A stretch of DNA of 64,000 bases from Pomacea canaliculata (taxonomy: Eukaryota > Mollusca > Gastropoda > Architaenioglossa > Ampullariidae), in NCBI RefSeq assembly GCF_003073045.1, contig NC_037599.1:3782001-3846000 (forward strand). Direction: 5' to 3'. Numbering within the stretch: position 1 is the stretch's first letter; the number at the start of each line of letters is the position of its first letter. The notes beneath the pieces were generated by a model, which saw only the letters and a list, made by a program, of their open reading frames with translations, had not been told where the DNA came from and did not search any database. Made by a program: the position numbers and the translations under genes. Shown piece by piece: positions 17,021-31,651 of the stretch.

Positions 17021-20000
17021 TTTCTTGAATTTCTCCAGTTTCTAGAGAGAATGTGTGAGATAGAAAGCGGGTGGACTGTTTGTTGTGAGGAGGAGAGAGA
17101 AGCATTGAGTGAAATTTAAAAAAAATGAAACTTGAACTTGGCCTGTCATACAACTACAACAACGCCCCCATCAACCCCACCAAGAACTGCGCACTCTGAA
17201 GGCAGATGGGTCACCCCTGATTGCCTATGGCGGGTCAAGAAAGGATGAGGTCGATAACAACATCATACTTTCACTCCCCTTCTCTTTCTACCCCAGGTCA
17301 AAACACTTGTACCCCTCCCTGCCTCCTGCTGGCCCCTCCCGCGCCTTGTGACTGGCGGCTCACCGGGAAACGTGCTGCTTCAGCAGCGAGGTCCTCAGCC
17401 GCCGGCGTTTGGCCCTGCGCCCAGCCAGCAGATGCGGAGTACGTCGGTGGTGGTGATGGTGGTGGTGCACGTGCACAACACTGGCCGAGCGGCCTTACCT
17501 GGCGAGGGGGGCAGGTGATACGAGGCACACTAAGCCACGAGTAGGGAGGATCACAACAACTGAGATGTTGACTCCAAGCGACATTACATCAACCTTCATG
17601 CTTGTTGGCTCGTTAACAGTTTCTTTAATCACTTTATTCTGCAGTACATGTCGGCCGTTAGACACGGTGACATTGTTGATGTATAATAATCCTGCGGGTG
17701 CATCATGGGGACGCTGGTGACAAGCTGCCTCCAACCCAGCTTATGGGGCCAGCACCATGGCGGTGTATCGACACTGAGGATGTCTGATATATTGCCTCCA
17801 CCACGCGCGCACACGTGACGACGAAAGCTTAGAGGATCGAAGCCTGAGTGGTGGGACTGGGGGCTGGTGGGGCAAGTGAAGACGCAGGAGATAAACGAGG
17901 GTTAATCACTGGCTGCAGGGAAGAGAGGGGCTGACTGGGGTGGGGGAGCAGGGGTGAAGTGTTTTCGCGCACAGCAAGCCGCTGTCAGAAGGGAATGGGG
18001 TCGAGGGGTGGATAAGTCGACAAGAATATAAAAGTAAGCAGCATGCCAGCGTGTAGCTTTGAAAAAAAAAACTGCTTCGTGACAAACCCGGATCCGATCA
18101 TCAGCTGACAAGGTGTTGATGGGTCACCGCTTGCCTTGACAGGCTTTGTTTGCGTGTCTGTTCGGCTGACCTTACACTCATTACAGGCTTTGTTGACGAT
18201 CGATTGTTTTGTTTATTTTTGTAAAATTCTTTTCAGCGACAAACCCAGTTGTAGCTAAATATTGATGGCTGAACACAATGCCGTTTTCTATTATTGTCAT
18301 CGCTACATCGATCTGTAGCTGTACCAGCCTTGAGTCACCGGACACCGAGATGCGATCGCACTACCACGACTTCCCCCAACGCTGTTTACAAAGTCCTTTC
18401 AAGATTTATGATTAGCGGAGGGTAAAGACAGGGAGGGGCAGCGGGTGAGGGATGGAGGTGCCACATGCAGAAAAAGACGAGATTTGAGCCAAGCATCATC
18501 CTGTCCTCATTATAGATGCCATACAAGGGTTAGATAGTTACGCAGGGGAGAGAATGAGAGGGAAGGGGAGGTAAATGTAATACCGGGGTGTATGAACGCT
18601 GAACACTGCTCTCTTGCATTCTTCAAACAACTAACTCAGCAGGTTTTATTTCATAATAGCATCATATAAAAATAACCAAGATGGGGCAGGGGAATAAAAT
18701 AATATTAGAAGCATAAAATCTCAACAACAACAACAACAACAACAAAAACAAAGCGCTGATGGACATCTGCGCACAGACCGTTAATTAATCAAAGTTTGTG
18801 GCTTGTGTACCATGTCTTCTGCCAGTGTGCGGAAGGCGGATGTACGAGCTTAGCCAACTGGGCAGACCAAGCACGTGTAGTCAATATTTGTTATTGTTTC
18901 TGTATTAACTGGTGATGTTGGCGTACAAAGTTCAACGTGTACTTTCCCCGAGCAAACTGCAGGTCGGGGACAAGAGATGGCGAGACCTTACTCCAGCTCG
19001 CCCTCGGCTGCCGGGGCTGAACCCCTGGTACACACACAGCCCCCTGTCCCGCCCATGTAATTGCAACTACACTTCAAGGTCTGAAGGTCAGGACCACGAC
19101 TCCTCATCCTCACCTTTGTTTGTATTTGGTGGGCAAACAACAAAACACAAGCAAACAAACTGCAAGACTCGGAATCAAGAGGATGGAGGGTCTCATGTGT
19201 GCACGTGCTCTCACAAACACAATTAGTCTGCTAGACGACAATCATCTCCATGTATAACTCCAAAGTTGCTGATGTAAAATAATAATAATAAACAACGTGT
19301 GATTTATTTGCCCATAATGACACTAAGGAGCAGATATATGCTCTCAGCGCTAAAGTCAAGTAGGAGGCATGGCAGAATATGAAGGACAGAAGGAGAAACA
19401 ATAATAAAGACGAGTAATAAAAGACAAACATGGAAGACAGATGAACCAGGGAACAAACAGTAAAGGTAGTGTCATAAATCTGTAGAGGAGACGAACAGGT
19501 GGACTATAGTCCATTGACTACATTGACAGTGATGATTGATGTGATTGATGTAAGGAGGAATGCTCGTGGAGCAGATGTGTTCTAAGTGCACGCTCAAAGT
19601 TTAAAAATGAGTGGAATATTGAATATAAATAATATTTAGTACTTATTTGGTTTCATGCTTTTAGTTCCATGATTATTATTGTTTACGACTTAGTGTATGC
19701 AGTTTGTGTTTATAACCGATGTTTATCATGTTGGTCGCTCTGTCTTCTTGGGAGGCTGTTTTTCAAGTTGCTGAAATTGTCTGAGAAAAACATTGACCGG
19801 GTCGTTGGCCGGGTACACACGGGGCTGATCAGTGCAGGACGGGTGGGGGAGAGGGAGAGAGAGGATGGCGGGACATGCTTTGTGAAGAACGGCCTCGGCA
19901 GGTCACGTGACTGCTTCCTCTTGCTTCCTGCTGCATGTCGAGAAGCATCTGCATCCTTGTCGGGCTGGAAAATGTTAGCAGGTCGCGGCTCTTGTGCGCA

Positions 20001-22160
20001 TGTCTTGTCGCAACCCTTCCGTCCTTGGGGGGACTGTTTCTAAATGTTATCATCGTCATATTTTCATCTTCTATTCGAAGAAAGCGCACTACCCATCATC
20101 ACGCTGTCATCGTCGATGTGTTCCTGTCCGCGAGTCATCGCCGTGGGTCGTTCTCCCACCCCTCCTACCCACCCTCACAAAAGCACGGGTGTTTATTTTA
20201 ACAAACTGCATTGTCTCTCGCCACTGTGTGCAACCTGTTTATGCACTGCTTGCTTACACATGCAATATGTTGTCCTCTTCATGCTTGTCAACAGCTTCAT
20301 GGCGACACGACCAACCTGCTGCATGACATACACAGCTTGTGGTATACACTGACTTTGACCCATAAACCTCGCCATTTGTCCTCCACAAGTCGTGCACGAG
20401 CAGCCCTCGGCACTCTGTCAACGAAAATAAAGTTAAGCGACAACACTTAAAAATTTTTGTCCTCAGAACGATATGATGGCCAGAAGGGCGAGGATCAAAA
20501 CCCATGAAAGTTGGATTTAATTTTTTTTTCTCTCTCTCTCTCTCTCTGCATTACTGCATTCATATAACATCTGCCACAATTTTCAATGACTCATCAACGA
20601 TTACAATATATAGTACTGTCCCGATTGTGTCGATTATATATATATTTAACATAGAGGTCTAGCTGGAGGAAGGCAGCCCCTCCAGAAGGAAGAAGATTGG
20701 AGTTTCGGTGGGACCAGCACTGGTGTAGTCTGACAAGGAAGATCAAGCCGCTGATACGACGGTGACCCGAGAGTGAGGGATGGGGTGAGAGGGAGGGAGA
20801 GAGAGGGACTGGGTGAGCTGAAAGACTGAAATATAATAATACTGAACCCTTGGCACTTACTGAAGAGGTAAACTACTAAAAATAACCGCCAAATCTTGGC
20901 CACAACCTTGAACAACAGGTTTACAGCACATGCGCGCGCATACACACTGTTGTCTATACTGGCTGGTGAATGTGATATCACTCCTGACTAGTAAGACTAT
21001 GTATATAATATATTGTGTTTGTGTGACTGTGTGCAAAGCAGATGCTCATTGTGTGTGGGGTGGGGGGTTGGGTGTTTGCAGGCGAGGTGTGCACAAGCGT
21101 TTGTGTGTGTGTGTCCTTGACCCATGTCATGAAGATTCGAGATTGTTTATAACTGTTTGGGTGCAGACGAGATGTATATGATTTAAATAATGAATGTATG
21201 TGTGAATATATATACACTTCGAAAATTTCATCTACTAACACAAATGTTCTGTCTCCTTCATTCGGTCTGAGAACAGCATGGATAAATAAATAAACGATGT
21301 GACGATAAACTCCATCCCAGTCGACATATCCGCGATCATCTATAGGTGTGGGATTGAAACCCAGTGTGGGATTGAACCCAAGTCCCAAGCGACACCCACT
21401 ACCCGGGGAGGAGTGCTGACGGAGGCAATCGCTGTACCCGCCAAAAGTCGAATCGCTGATGTGTGGCAGCCACCCCTGTGGTGTTGAGCAAGACACAGAG
21501 GTTTGTTGCTCGAGTTACCGACTTCGCTCTTCTGTCGGTAGCAGGTGGGGAAGTTATGTCGGTTATGACCTCTTGCTTTGGCCTTCAACCTCCAGCCCCC
21601 CTCCTACCCCCCCTCCTCATTTGGCACTAACAAAACAACCATTCTTCCATTCGCTGCTCACCCCTCTGCACGTACGCCCGCCCTTTCAGAATGACAGCCA
21701 CCCGTGTGTTTATGTGTTTGGTAAAAATGCCAAAGAGAGTAGCATATTGGTTTGGGTTTAAAAAAATTTTTTTATAGCAATTTGGTGAATGACATCGGTA
21801 CCTTGACTGACAGTGTCGTGTTCACAACCTGTGCAAACAATGTTTTCGAAGGAAAATAATAAAGGTGCTCACGGAATCTGGTGCAAGCTTTATAATTTGC
21901 TATGAAAGTTTCACTTCGTCGAAGTGCTGACGAGTGATTTCCTGTGCTCCTACATTCTCCTGTCCGGGTCGCATTGCCAACAGTTTACAGTTGACTTGTT
22001 TTTATTTACTGACAGTCCCTTTGTTCGCAATGATACGACTATGTCGAGCACTGAGTTCCGTGTTTGACCGCACCTCCGAGGTAACATTACCCCAGGTGTG
22101 GTAACGCAGTGGACACATTACTTGCTTGTCATCATTACACCATAGACGTGTATAGGTGTT

Positions 22161-22305
22161 TGTCTGCCGAGACCAACACAGCTTCTCCGCTGGTAGTCTC
22201 GGCGGCCTAAACAACGAACCTGACTAAACCGGAAGCTTGGTACACTCCAGCCTCGTTTTAGTAGTTCACTGGAAAATCGCGTGCAAGCAGTGAAGTAAAA
22301 CAAGG
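22161..22305 (+). repeat. Interspersed repeat with conserved hairpin, copy A
   Basis: This segment matches 31497-31651 over about 150 bases in the same orientation. Shared blocks include TCTGCCGAGACCAAC, TAGTCTCGGCG, CCTAAACAA, AACCGGAAGCTT and CTCGTTTTAGTAGTT. GCCGAGAC (22166-22173) and GTCTCGGC (22196-22203) form an 8-bp perfect hairpin arm pair. I do not recognise the family. Confidence 0.85.
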
Positions 22306-22309
22306 TCTT

Positions 22310-22400
22310 GATTACAGAGGGGATCGTCTGGACCTGGGTTCAGGTCTTCTCGCGTGTCACACTCGCTCTGGCTGTAGCAGTTATTTACAGTCGGCAGGTG
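22310..22400 (+). repeat. Partial SINE-like fragment
   Basis: A box-B-like CTGGGTTCAGGTCT is followed by TCTCGCGTGTCAC and a degenerate tail. This resembles the middle of the SINE at 32583-32770 and begins right after hairpin-repeat copy A. It is short and diverged. Confidence 0.35.
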
Positions 22401-22580
22401 TTTCTAGGTACTCGGGTCCCTCTTTCTACCTGCTCTCATAGTCACTACCCCCAACCCCTAAAAAAAAAAGTACGAACTCATCTTGCAGTGGAATTAATTT
22501 TCCTATCACATGACACGACTATTTGACTCGCTTTCTTGTTTGTGCAGTAGGCTAGCGAAGAAAGGACCTTGAGCAAGGTG

Positions 22581-22721
22581 TCCTGATATTCAGTTGATGT
22601 ATATCCCAGCGGCTGAGGAAAACAAAGGTGGGGAATGGAGGTACAAGTCCTGATATTCAGTACATGTACATGTATATCCCAACAGGCAGAGGAAAACAAA
22701 GGTGGGGAATGGAGATACAAG
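22581..22721. repeat. Tandem duplication of about 70 bp
   Basis: Two adjacent copies (22581-22647 and 22648-22721) share TCCTGATATTCAGT, TGTATATCCCA and AAAACAAAGGTGGGGAATGG. They differ by small indels around TACATGTACATG. There is no coding potential. Confidence 0.85.
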
Positions 22722-25700
22722 AGAAGTCAGCGGCTCGCACAACCTGCCTCGACTTCCATACCCGTAGGAAGCCATTTGAAGTCTGTTCATGCCGTTTGTA
22801 TCTGTCTGGTCACGACATCCATCATGGACAGGCACGAAACCGAGGTCTACCTAAAGACAAGCCAACGTTTGTTAAAGTTGAGACAAACATATTATGATGC
22901 TTGCCACGACTGAAAGGGCGAGGGGGTCGTTGTCAGCAACTTTTTGTGACATTGGAGTCTGAGTGTTTGTCCACGAGACAATAAATACTTCGTGCACACT
23001 CTGAATGACACTACACGCGAAGTCACGTGAGACGTCTTCTGCTGATCAATGATGTTAATTAATAAAGCCTGTTGTTGACAGATGTCATTATTGACAGCTC
23101 GCTTGATTCTTTCTGAAATGAGTCTGCCATGACTACACCAGGGTTATGTTGTTAGGAAAATGTTGTACACAATCAGGTTATTGAAGATCACAGTACATAC
23201 ACAACAAATACTTCATGGCATTATTTTTTTTTGTTTTTGATTTGTGTGTGTGGTTTGTTTGTTTTTTTGTTTGTTTGTTTTTGGTGGTGGTGGTGGGCTC
23301 TATGGAAGAAGCAGAGCGCAATGTTCCTTTCCGAGGAAGATTTATTTGTTTACAAATATCGTCAGGGTTAGATGTCATCAGATGTCATCGTGTTTTCGCG
23401 TGTTTTTTATGCACAATTTCCGGTGGCCCCTTCTTGACATGCGCATTTCTGGTTTTCCTTCCGCTGACCTAGCGAAGCCCCTGGTCACGTGGTCAGCGGA
23501 AGTCTCGACCTACATGGCTACGTGCACCCGATGGTAATTGCATTATTACAACAACTGAAGTGGGAGAAAGACACACTCATATAAAGACACACGTGCATGT
23601 GCACAGGGAGGGAAGGAGGAAAGACAGAGATGGAGGGAAAGGAGGGTAAAATGAGAAGGCGGGAAGAGAACACTAGGGTTTTTTCCCCCAAGACAGGTTG
23701 CGTCATCCTACAGTCCACAACAATTCTTTCTCCTCTGATTCCAGCCTCAGCTCCAGCAGGGGATAAAAACTATAAAATGCTGTAGACAAGTCAGGGCGCC
23801 CAGAGAAAAGTTGTTCCCTCGCTGTATGTTCCCGGGGCAGTCGCTTTGTTCTTCATGTTGGTGCCTCGTACACACTGTAAGCAAAATAATTCTACCTTTA
23901 TCTACAGGGCACAGCAGGCGCGTGCTGCAGCATTTAGTGTGAGTTTGTGAGTAGCCAGTGTTTTAAAGGTCTAGTGAGCTGCACTAATGGCTGGATTAAA
24001 GTGCAAGAGTGTATCCTCCAGAATTGTGGCCGGTAAACCCTCTTTGAAGCTTACAATTATTAACACGTACAGAAAGAGGTTGAAATCGTGATATCCAGAA
24101 AAACAGAGATACAGCTAACTGAGCTACGCCTAACTAACGCATGGTCCAAGCTTTCCTATTGGCTGAGGCCTTGACAACGTAAACGTATCCATGTACAACC
24201 CTGACGTCAGTGTTGCGGGCCTATATCTGTCGTGGTGATGTTTGCAATCGTGCATCTCAAAAACAGAAGAGGGCTATTACCCTAGAATTTCGGAAATAGT
24301 ATTCTGCACCGAGCCTTAGTCAGTAATTAGAAAATAAATTGGACTCCCAAAAAACGAGAGCTAGTCGTGGGAATCATGTATGTAGGGTAGACTATAATCA
24401 CCCTCGGCAGGATCGCGTGGATTCCGCTACAAGTACCAACGTCCTCTGCTTTCAGTTCCTGTCACACGAGATGGAACAACGGGATGGGGAGACAGCGCGT
24501 GAAGACACGTGACGTGCGTACACCTCGTGAACAGAGGATGTTGGAGATAAACTCGGGTAGTGTTACGGGCACCAGACCTTTCTCTCTGTGTGTGTGTGTA
24601 CCCGAGCGTGAGATCCCCGCATAGTTGAATAATAATAAAAGTAATAATCATTAATTCCAGCACGCTTGTCCTGTATAACCGAAGGACAGTGCTAAACAAC
24701 AACAACAAGTCTTGTAAACAAGAGTGCAAAAACTGAGGGCGGGAACTGTGTAGCTCTGTGTAGCTCTGTACTTCATTGCTGAGACCATCGGCCCCCTCAT
24801 CACAAGGACTCTACATGCAAGACGGTAACAACTTGCATCAGTCATAAGCAACAGCAACTTGTGACATAAATATGTTGCTGTGCAAGCAGTATATGGTGGG
24901 GATGGAGGGGTGGGGTGCAGAACAAGTCTGTTTATTCAAGGAAGAAACGCGTCCTTTGTAATAATGTTTGCACCGTGACATGAGTGACTGAGACAATGAA
25001 CAATTAAGACCTGAGTAAGAAAACGAGCAACGCCCGACATTGCAAGCGTTTCTAACGTTTCTAAACTTTTTCATATCCATCACATTCTTTAAAAAAAATT
25101 GTATTCAGATTAGGTCTATACAGGAGAAGTGGGGATTCCAAGCGATGCAAAAACCTCATTTCACTGTCAAAGCAAAGCTAATTCCCCTCCCCTCCTCCTC
25201 CCCAACACTTCAGTGTATCCACTGGGCCATCGTGGGCAGCCTGGAGCCCTGTGGGGAGGGGTGTTCTCCTTCCTGGAGGCTGGCATCACCCGCCAGCAGC
25301 AGGCTCCGATCAGGTAGGTATAATTATAGCCGTGAAGGAGAAAAGAAAGAAAGAAAAATACCCACAACCAAAACAGAACACTCAAAAATGATGTTGTGGA
25401 TCGTCGTGCCCTCCCCTCCTCCTCCTCCACAGTATAAACTATAAAGGATGCTCCCTCCCACCCCATGCTTCTCCCCCCTGCACTTTTGATAAAGATGTGT
25501 GCAGGTTGAGCTGTCGCCATGTTTCGTACAAACATTTATACATTCTTCTCTCCTCGTGCCGGAGGTGCAGGTCGTTCCTTCTCTGCAATCCCGGCCACTG
25601 CGTCGCACGCTGGCCTCATTTACTGTAGCCACGATATACATATACTGTACCTACTTTCACCGATGGGTTGGGGTACTTAGAGGCCCCTGAACCTGCTTTT

Positions 25701-28700
25701 CACATGTCCCTTTATATTCTGGGGTTTCGTTGTTTTTTGTTTTTTGTTTTTTTCATCCGCATCTCAGCTCATGTTTAGCACTCCTCTCCCATCCCTCCAA
25801 CGGCTTCAAAACTATTGAAAACTTGGAAAACAAACTTCGTTCATTTTTTTTTCATCATTTAATGGCTGTTCTTAAAACTGATTCCAGAATCCAAAAAATG
25901 TCAAACACGTCTGCAAAGTGTTCAACTTTAAACATGGCTGCCGGGCCTTCCACTCACAAATTCTTGGCTTTCACAACGTTTCTGTGATAACTGACTTTGT
26001 TACACACGCAGCCGTGTATGTGATTTCTCGGAGGGACTGAGGTGGATGCCTAAAGTTTCAAAGAAAGAAAAAAAAAAAGGAAAGAAGAGGCGGACTTTGC
26101 AAGAGGTGCGGAGCGTTGCAACAGCCGTGTGACGTCAGGTCTCTGGCACGAGCTTGCTGCATCCTGGTACCGTCTGGCAGCGAGCAGCCTGCTGTCGGGG
26201 GGCAGAGGTCACACTCGGGTCAAAGGCTGTGGGAAGATGCCAGACTCGCGAGTTATCTTACAGTGTCACGAGTTTTCTTTTTTTTTTTTTTTCATTTTTT
26301 CCCCTCCTCCCCAACAACCGCACAGACGAGTCGAGGCTGAGGGTTGCGTTGGCGAAGAAAGCAAGGCACGTGCGGCAAGTTGCACAGTCGTCTTACTTTT
26401 GTTATGATACAAGGTTTGAAACAATTTCGTGATAATAAAATATCAGGGTTTAAATTACATTAACCTGGGACTGAAGTATATATCCCTCTCCCCACCCTTC
26501 GTCCTCAGACCCCAGACAAATGTACCCCAGACTTAATCATCATGGCGTCGACCACAATGCCTGAACTACATCTCGCTAGCCTCGCCTCCTCGTCTACTAC
26601 CGCCTTGCGCGCAAGGATGTTTCCTAGCCTGGTTCTCGGACCACGCGCCCCATCATCCGGGTCCTCGATGTCGAGTCTGCGATGCACGACTGCGGATGTG
26701 CATGAAGTACAAACAAATTGCATGCATGAGGCGCGCACCGACTGACCCCGGATACGGAGTGTGGACAGTGTTCTGTCAGGCATCACTGTAGTCAGTCAGT
26801 CAATCCACCCTCGTGTGCGCCTCAGTCAATCCCACTGCACCTCCGCTTGGCGCCGCTCCTCGGGTCACCTTGCGATGCGAGTTCTGCTCCCATTGGAATC
26901 CTGCCAGTTCCAGAGATGTGGGAGACAACTAGGGCGGAGTGTGTTTATGTTGCAATCTTCAGCCAAAGCTATAAGCCACACAGGATGAGAATGAGCATCA
27001 ACTGTGTGAAAAATTTAACGGATAGTGGCAGAACCCGCCAGCCATAGACCGGTGACCTGTGAGTGGTTCATCGTCTCTAGGCGAGGCATACGGAAGGCAA
27101 AGCTCAGACTTAATCTTCCGTTGCCTTTTAAGCTTCCTCGAACTAAATAACCATTTCACTGTGGACAGAGGGAGTTTCCCAGACCATGTCCTCAAACCGA
27201 GAGAAGAGAAAATACTCTAAAAACTATTCTATTTATAGATTTGCTGAGATCTGTTCAGATAATTTTGTTTTCAAGAGGCTGAGTTAATTACACACTCAAA
27301 CAAAGATATTCTCTTTCCTGTCAAAACTAACCCTGAAACTCGAAACTCAAATAAAAAAAACCCTTGGATGTCCTGATGATGCCATAAACCCTGACGCGAT
27401 CTACTGTGAGCTATTTTTAGCTCCAACGCGATACGTACACAAGTTGTGTCGAGGAGCGACGAGACCCGCGGCACAGGCAACAGGACTCACCTTGAATCAG
27501 GAACTTTTCTCAACCTCTAAATGTTTACATGTATTGAGTTGGCACAATTTCACACACGCCATGTTTTTAGCAATCTTATCTATAAAGTCCCTCCCACACT
27601 TGAAATATCAGTCACGTGACAAGATGAGGGCAGATGCGGTGTTTCCTCAATGTGCTGCCTGCTTCAGCTTTGTATTTCATCCTCGATGATCCTTTCAGGG
27701 CCGTTAAATCCGGGTGTATATATATACAAAGAGGGATTACCAGAAGCAGTAGAGTGGAGAAAGGATATCACGGAACTGATGAGCAGTGGAGCGTGTCACG
27801 TGAACCGCCCACGTGATGAAAGCACAGAGGACTGAGTGTATGTAAGAAGGAAACACGGTTATACATAGTAAATGATCATACAAACATAACAATCATTTAA
27901 AGACACAACAAAGAACGGCAAACATAGTGTACATGGTCAGCAAGGGCAGACTGTAAACAAACACGGTCATACACAGGGAGGACAATAAACAAACATAAAC
28001 CACAAATGTTTGTTCGCAAGGGACGACTACATTCAAACAGAGTAATGGATATGTTCACACACAAAACTTGTTAGTAACATACCTTCTACCTTCTATGTAT
28101 ACCTTCTACCTTCTATGTACAGAAAAGGACGACTGAACACCAAAGAAGACAGAACGGGGCAGGAGGGAGATGAACAAAGGGAGGCCGACAACAACACACA
28201 CCCACACCCCGTTCCCTCCCAGCTACACAGACCCGCGGTTACTGGGTCTGCTCTCGTCTGCCAGTGTAATCTGTGGGGTAAATGTCACCACCCTGGCCTC
28301 GTGCCAAGCTTTTAGCACCCTCACCTCCAGTTCTGCTATCCCGTCTGCCCAACGAAACGCAGGTTTCGGCTGATAATTGCCAACTGAAGGAGGAGGGGAG
28401 TAACAAACAACAAAAACCAACAACCACAACCTCCCTTCTTCGTCAAAGCACGCTGCAGACGCTGGCTGTGGTCGGTGTAGGTGAGAAAAGCCCTCGTCGA
28501 GGGCTGCATCAAGGAGGCACTTTTCGTGCAGCTATTAAGAAAGAAAAAAAAAAAGAAAAAAGATTCTGGAGCGAGGCCACGTCTAGGCTCACACGTCGAC
28601 CGTCCGGCGAGCAGCCAAAATATTTGATGTATGGCCGACTGTGCAGTTGCTGGTGGCGCTGACGAGGGCGTGACGACAGCAGGTGAGACGAGGAGCGTGC

Positions 28701-31496
28701 ACTGCGCATGCCAGGTCTTGGATCGTGAAATCTTGGCTTTAAGAGAACACTCCCACGTGTTCTCCGCTCTCTTATATTCTTAAGGATGATCTATAGGACT
28801 CGTGACACGGGGTGGCCCCTTAAACTGGGGGTGGGAAGGTTCATGAGGGGTTCCCGTCCTGTTTTCTTGACGAAGGATCCGCTCGTCCTGTGCAGTGTGT
28901 GCTCGGAAAGCTTGGGATGTGAACGCACGAGAAATCACAATCTGGTTGGACAAGTGAAACTGTGAAGGGAGAACAGAAAGAAGATCATAAGTCAAGGATC
29001 GGAGAAGAATGAGGGTGTCGCTGTTGACCTCTTGTTGACCCGCGACTTTTCCACTGGGTTCAGAGAAAGAAGCATCATTATTTATTTCGTCTTTACCTGT
29101 TGTGATTAGTCTCAAACCAAATCCCAAACCATAACAAACAAAAACAATTAATATGTTTATAAGATGTGATGAAACTCGAACCGATGGTGTAGACACGTTA
29201 CTGTTTATGAAACTGTGTTAGGAGGTTACAATGATGAAATAACAGTTAAACTAGATAAACTGTAAGTTCTCGGCAAAGTCGCCATCCAGACAAGACAAGT
29301 CGCCAGCAGGACGGACATCAAGTCGCGACTACAAGTTATTATGGGATACACTTCACAACAAATAGCACTTGATCATCTTAACCAAGTTAAATGGCGGAGG
29401 ACTAAGTCATTACACGAAATAGTTCCTCACGCCATCGAGTGAACGTGAACAAGCACTGTCACTGTGCGCGAAATAGTTCTTCGTCCTTTTCGTCCAGTGA
29501 ACGTGGAGGAATACAAGGACAAGTCGCTCATCCTGTTGAAACCGTTGGATCACGGTTACCTGGGCCACGAGGGTTTGAATACACCTGCCAGTGCATGCTG
29601 CTGCACACCTCGTCACACCTGGGACAGGGGGATGGGGCGGGGAGGAAAGAGAGGAGTAAAGAGCAAGCGAGGTGAGAGGGACGGAGGAGGGGGAGAGAAA
29701 GGAGGGAGGAATGCTATGCTCCTCATCACACCTCAGTCTATTGAAATCGGTCTTACAGAGGATGGCTATATATATATTGTGCTGCAGGCGTCTCTTGGCA
29801 ACCACTGTACCCCCCTTTGTCTGCATGGTGCACGTGCTTACACCCCATCCCCTCGTCATCCTCTTTCAATACTTTTTTATGAATGCTTTATAGGTCGGGT
29901 GGGTTGGTTGCCAAGACTTGGTAAGATCCGACACTCAGACATCGCACATTGTGTCCACAATAATGGCAGCCACACCGAGAAACTTCGAGAACTACAATCA
30001 TCGTTCGCAGAGGCGAGAACCATACCTGACTGCTGACTACATCACGTGTTCACTGCAATAATTTAGTCACATGATTACAATACGAGTTCCTGTTCAGTCT
30101 GCACCGAGCGAGACCTCGTCAAATACTTACACAATAAACTTTCATCGACACAGTCGTTAACAAAAGTCAGATGATGAGCAGAGGCTGTCGTCTGTATATT
30201 GTATCTGCTCGGGGAAGAAAGGTAAAGGGAGGAGAGTGAAAGGACGAGTTGAGGGACACGTAAGTCGGGCAACAAGACCCTCGTTGAAATGGTTTTGGTC
30301 CAGTGCACGTGACGTCAGCAGACGACTATTGACTTGAAATTTCATCGCTGTAAACAGATGATATTCTATTTATATCTAAGCACCGACAAGCATCATTTCT
30401 CTCTCTCTCACTCACACTCTCACACACACACGCGGAGGTCAGGAGAAGGGAGTGAGGGAAATGTCGGTTAAGCGTTGAACCCTTGTTGTGACTGTCGGTA
30501 AGAATAGTCAGCAATTGCATATGCAGATAACCCTAGCGTGACCTTTGGTGGGTTGCCATACCTCTTGCATCACTGCCTTGAGTGCCTTCTGCTTTCGTCT
30601 CGCTCTTTGAACCAGCGCGTGAACACGTGCACGTTCTCTCCATCTCACATGCACCACTCTGCACACACATACAGACACGCTCACAAAAACACACATATGC
30701 GAGCTCTTAGGTTTTATAAAAAGTGAGAGCATCACCAGGTTCCAACTTTCGGCTTGGTTAAAAAAAAAAAAAGATGATATCGCTACTTTCTTCCTGCTTT
30801 CTCGCTGTATAAACGGTTTCAGGGAGAAACGTTTCAGCTGCTTAAATGAGTCACTTCCATCGGCTTTAGAGAGAGGGTCAGAGTTCAAGAACGTGACCTA
30901 ATGAAGGATGTGATATAGGGGCGAGGAGTGTGGATACATGTGATGCGAGGAGGATGCAAGGAGCGACTCAGTCGTACACCAAACCGTTTGCCGGCGCGTG
31001 CAGTCCATCACACGGCCATGTCGTTCTCTTGGCCAGGAGCCGGGGGAAGTCTTATGACGACTGGGAGGAAATCGATGAGGAGGACGAGAGAGAGAGATGC
31101 ACACCGAGAGAAGATGTTTGTCTGTGACGTGCGGAACGTGCAGCGAGGCCAGCGCGCGGCTGGTCCAAGACGACGCTCGTCATTAACTGAAGGCTTCGAT
31201 CAAGCGTGCGACGATCTGACGGCGATGCGGCAAGCGAGTAGGGGCACTTGTGGGGTGGGGAGGAGGAGGTAGGAGACCTGAAGGTGACGTGGCTTGTGGA
31301 GGTCAAGAGGACAGCAGCCATGTCAAAAACAACAGAAGGAAGGCCGGAGGAGGTTGGCAGTGACGTCACATGAGGAGAGGGAATTTTTTCGGGTGATGCG
31401 TCCTCCTTGAGGGTGCACGCGCCGCCTGTCCTGCCTGCACGCGCTTTTGGACCGGTATCGGAGGTCCCACGGACGTGTGAGGTGGATTGCTGTCTG

Positions 31497-31651
31497 TCTG
31501 CCGAGACCAACGCTAAGCCTCTTGCGAAGTTCTCAGCTGTTAGTCTCGGCGAGCCTAAACAAAGAACGTAACTGAAACCGGAAGCTTTGTACACACCTGC
31601 CTCGTTTTAGTAGTTAGAAAAAATCGTCGAGCAGTCCAGTAATACAAGTTC
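31497..31651 (+). repeat. Interspersed repeat with conserved hairpin, copy B
   Basis: This is the second copy of the repeat at 22161-22305. Its arms are GCCGAGACCAAC (31501-31512) and GTTAGTCTCGGC (31540-31551), which pair in 11 of 12 positions. The loop differs in sequence and length from copy A while the stem is kept. It is followed by the same GAAACCGGAAGCTT and CTCGTTTTAGTAGTT blocks. Confidence 0.85.

Noticed and set aside
21330..21400. tRNA-like words GTGGGATTGAACCC
   Set aside because: The string resembles a T-arm, but no cloverleaf can be formed around it. It is a short duplicated segment.
20978..21496. 172-codon minus-strand frame
   Set aside because: The His/Thr-rich part is the reverse reading of TG-repeat DNA and another part spans a small internal duplication. 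No recognisable protein.
29464..30036. 190-codon plus-strand open frame
   Set aside because: It begins at GTG rather than ATG, runs through purine-rich low-complexity DNA, shows no domain and has no splice context. It looks like a chance frame.
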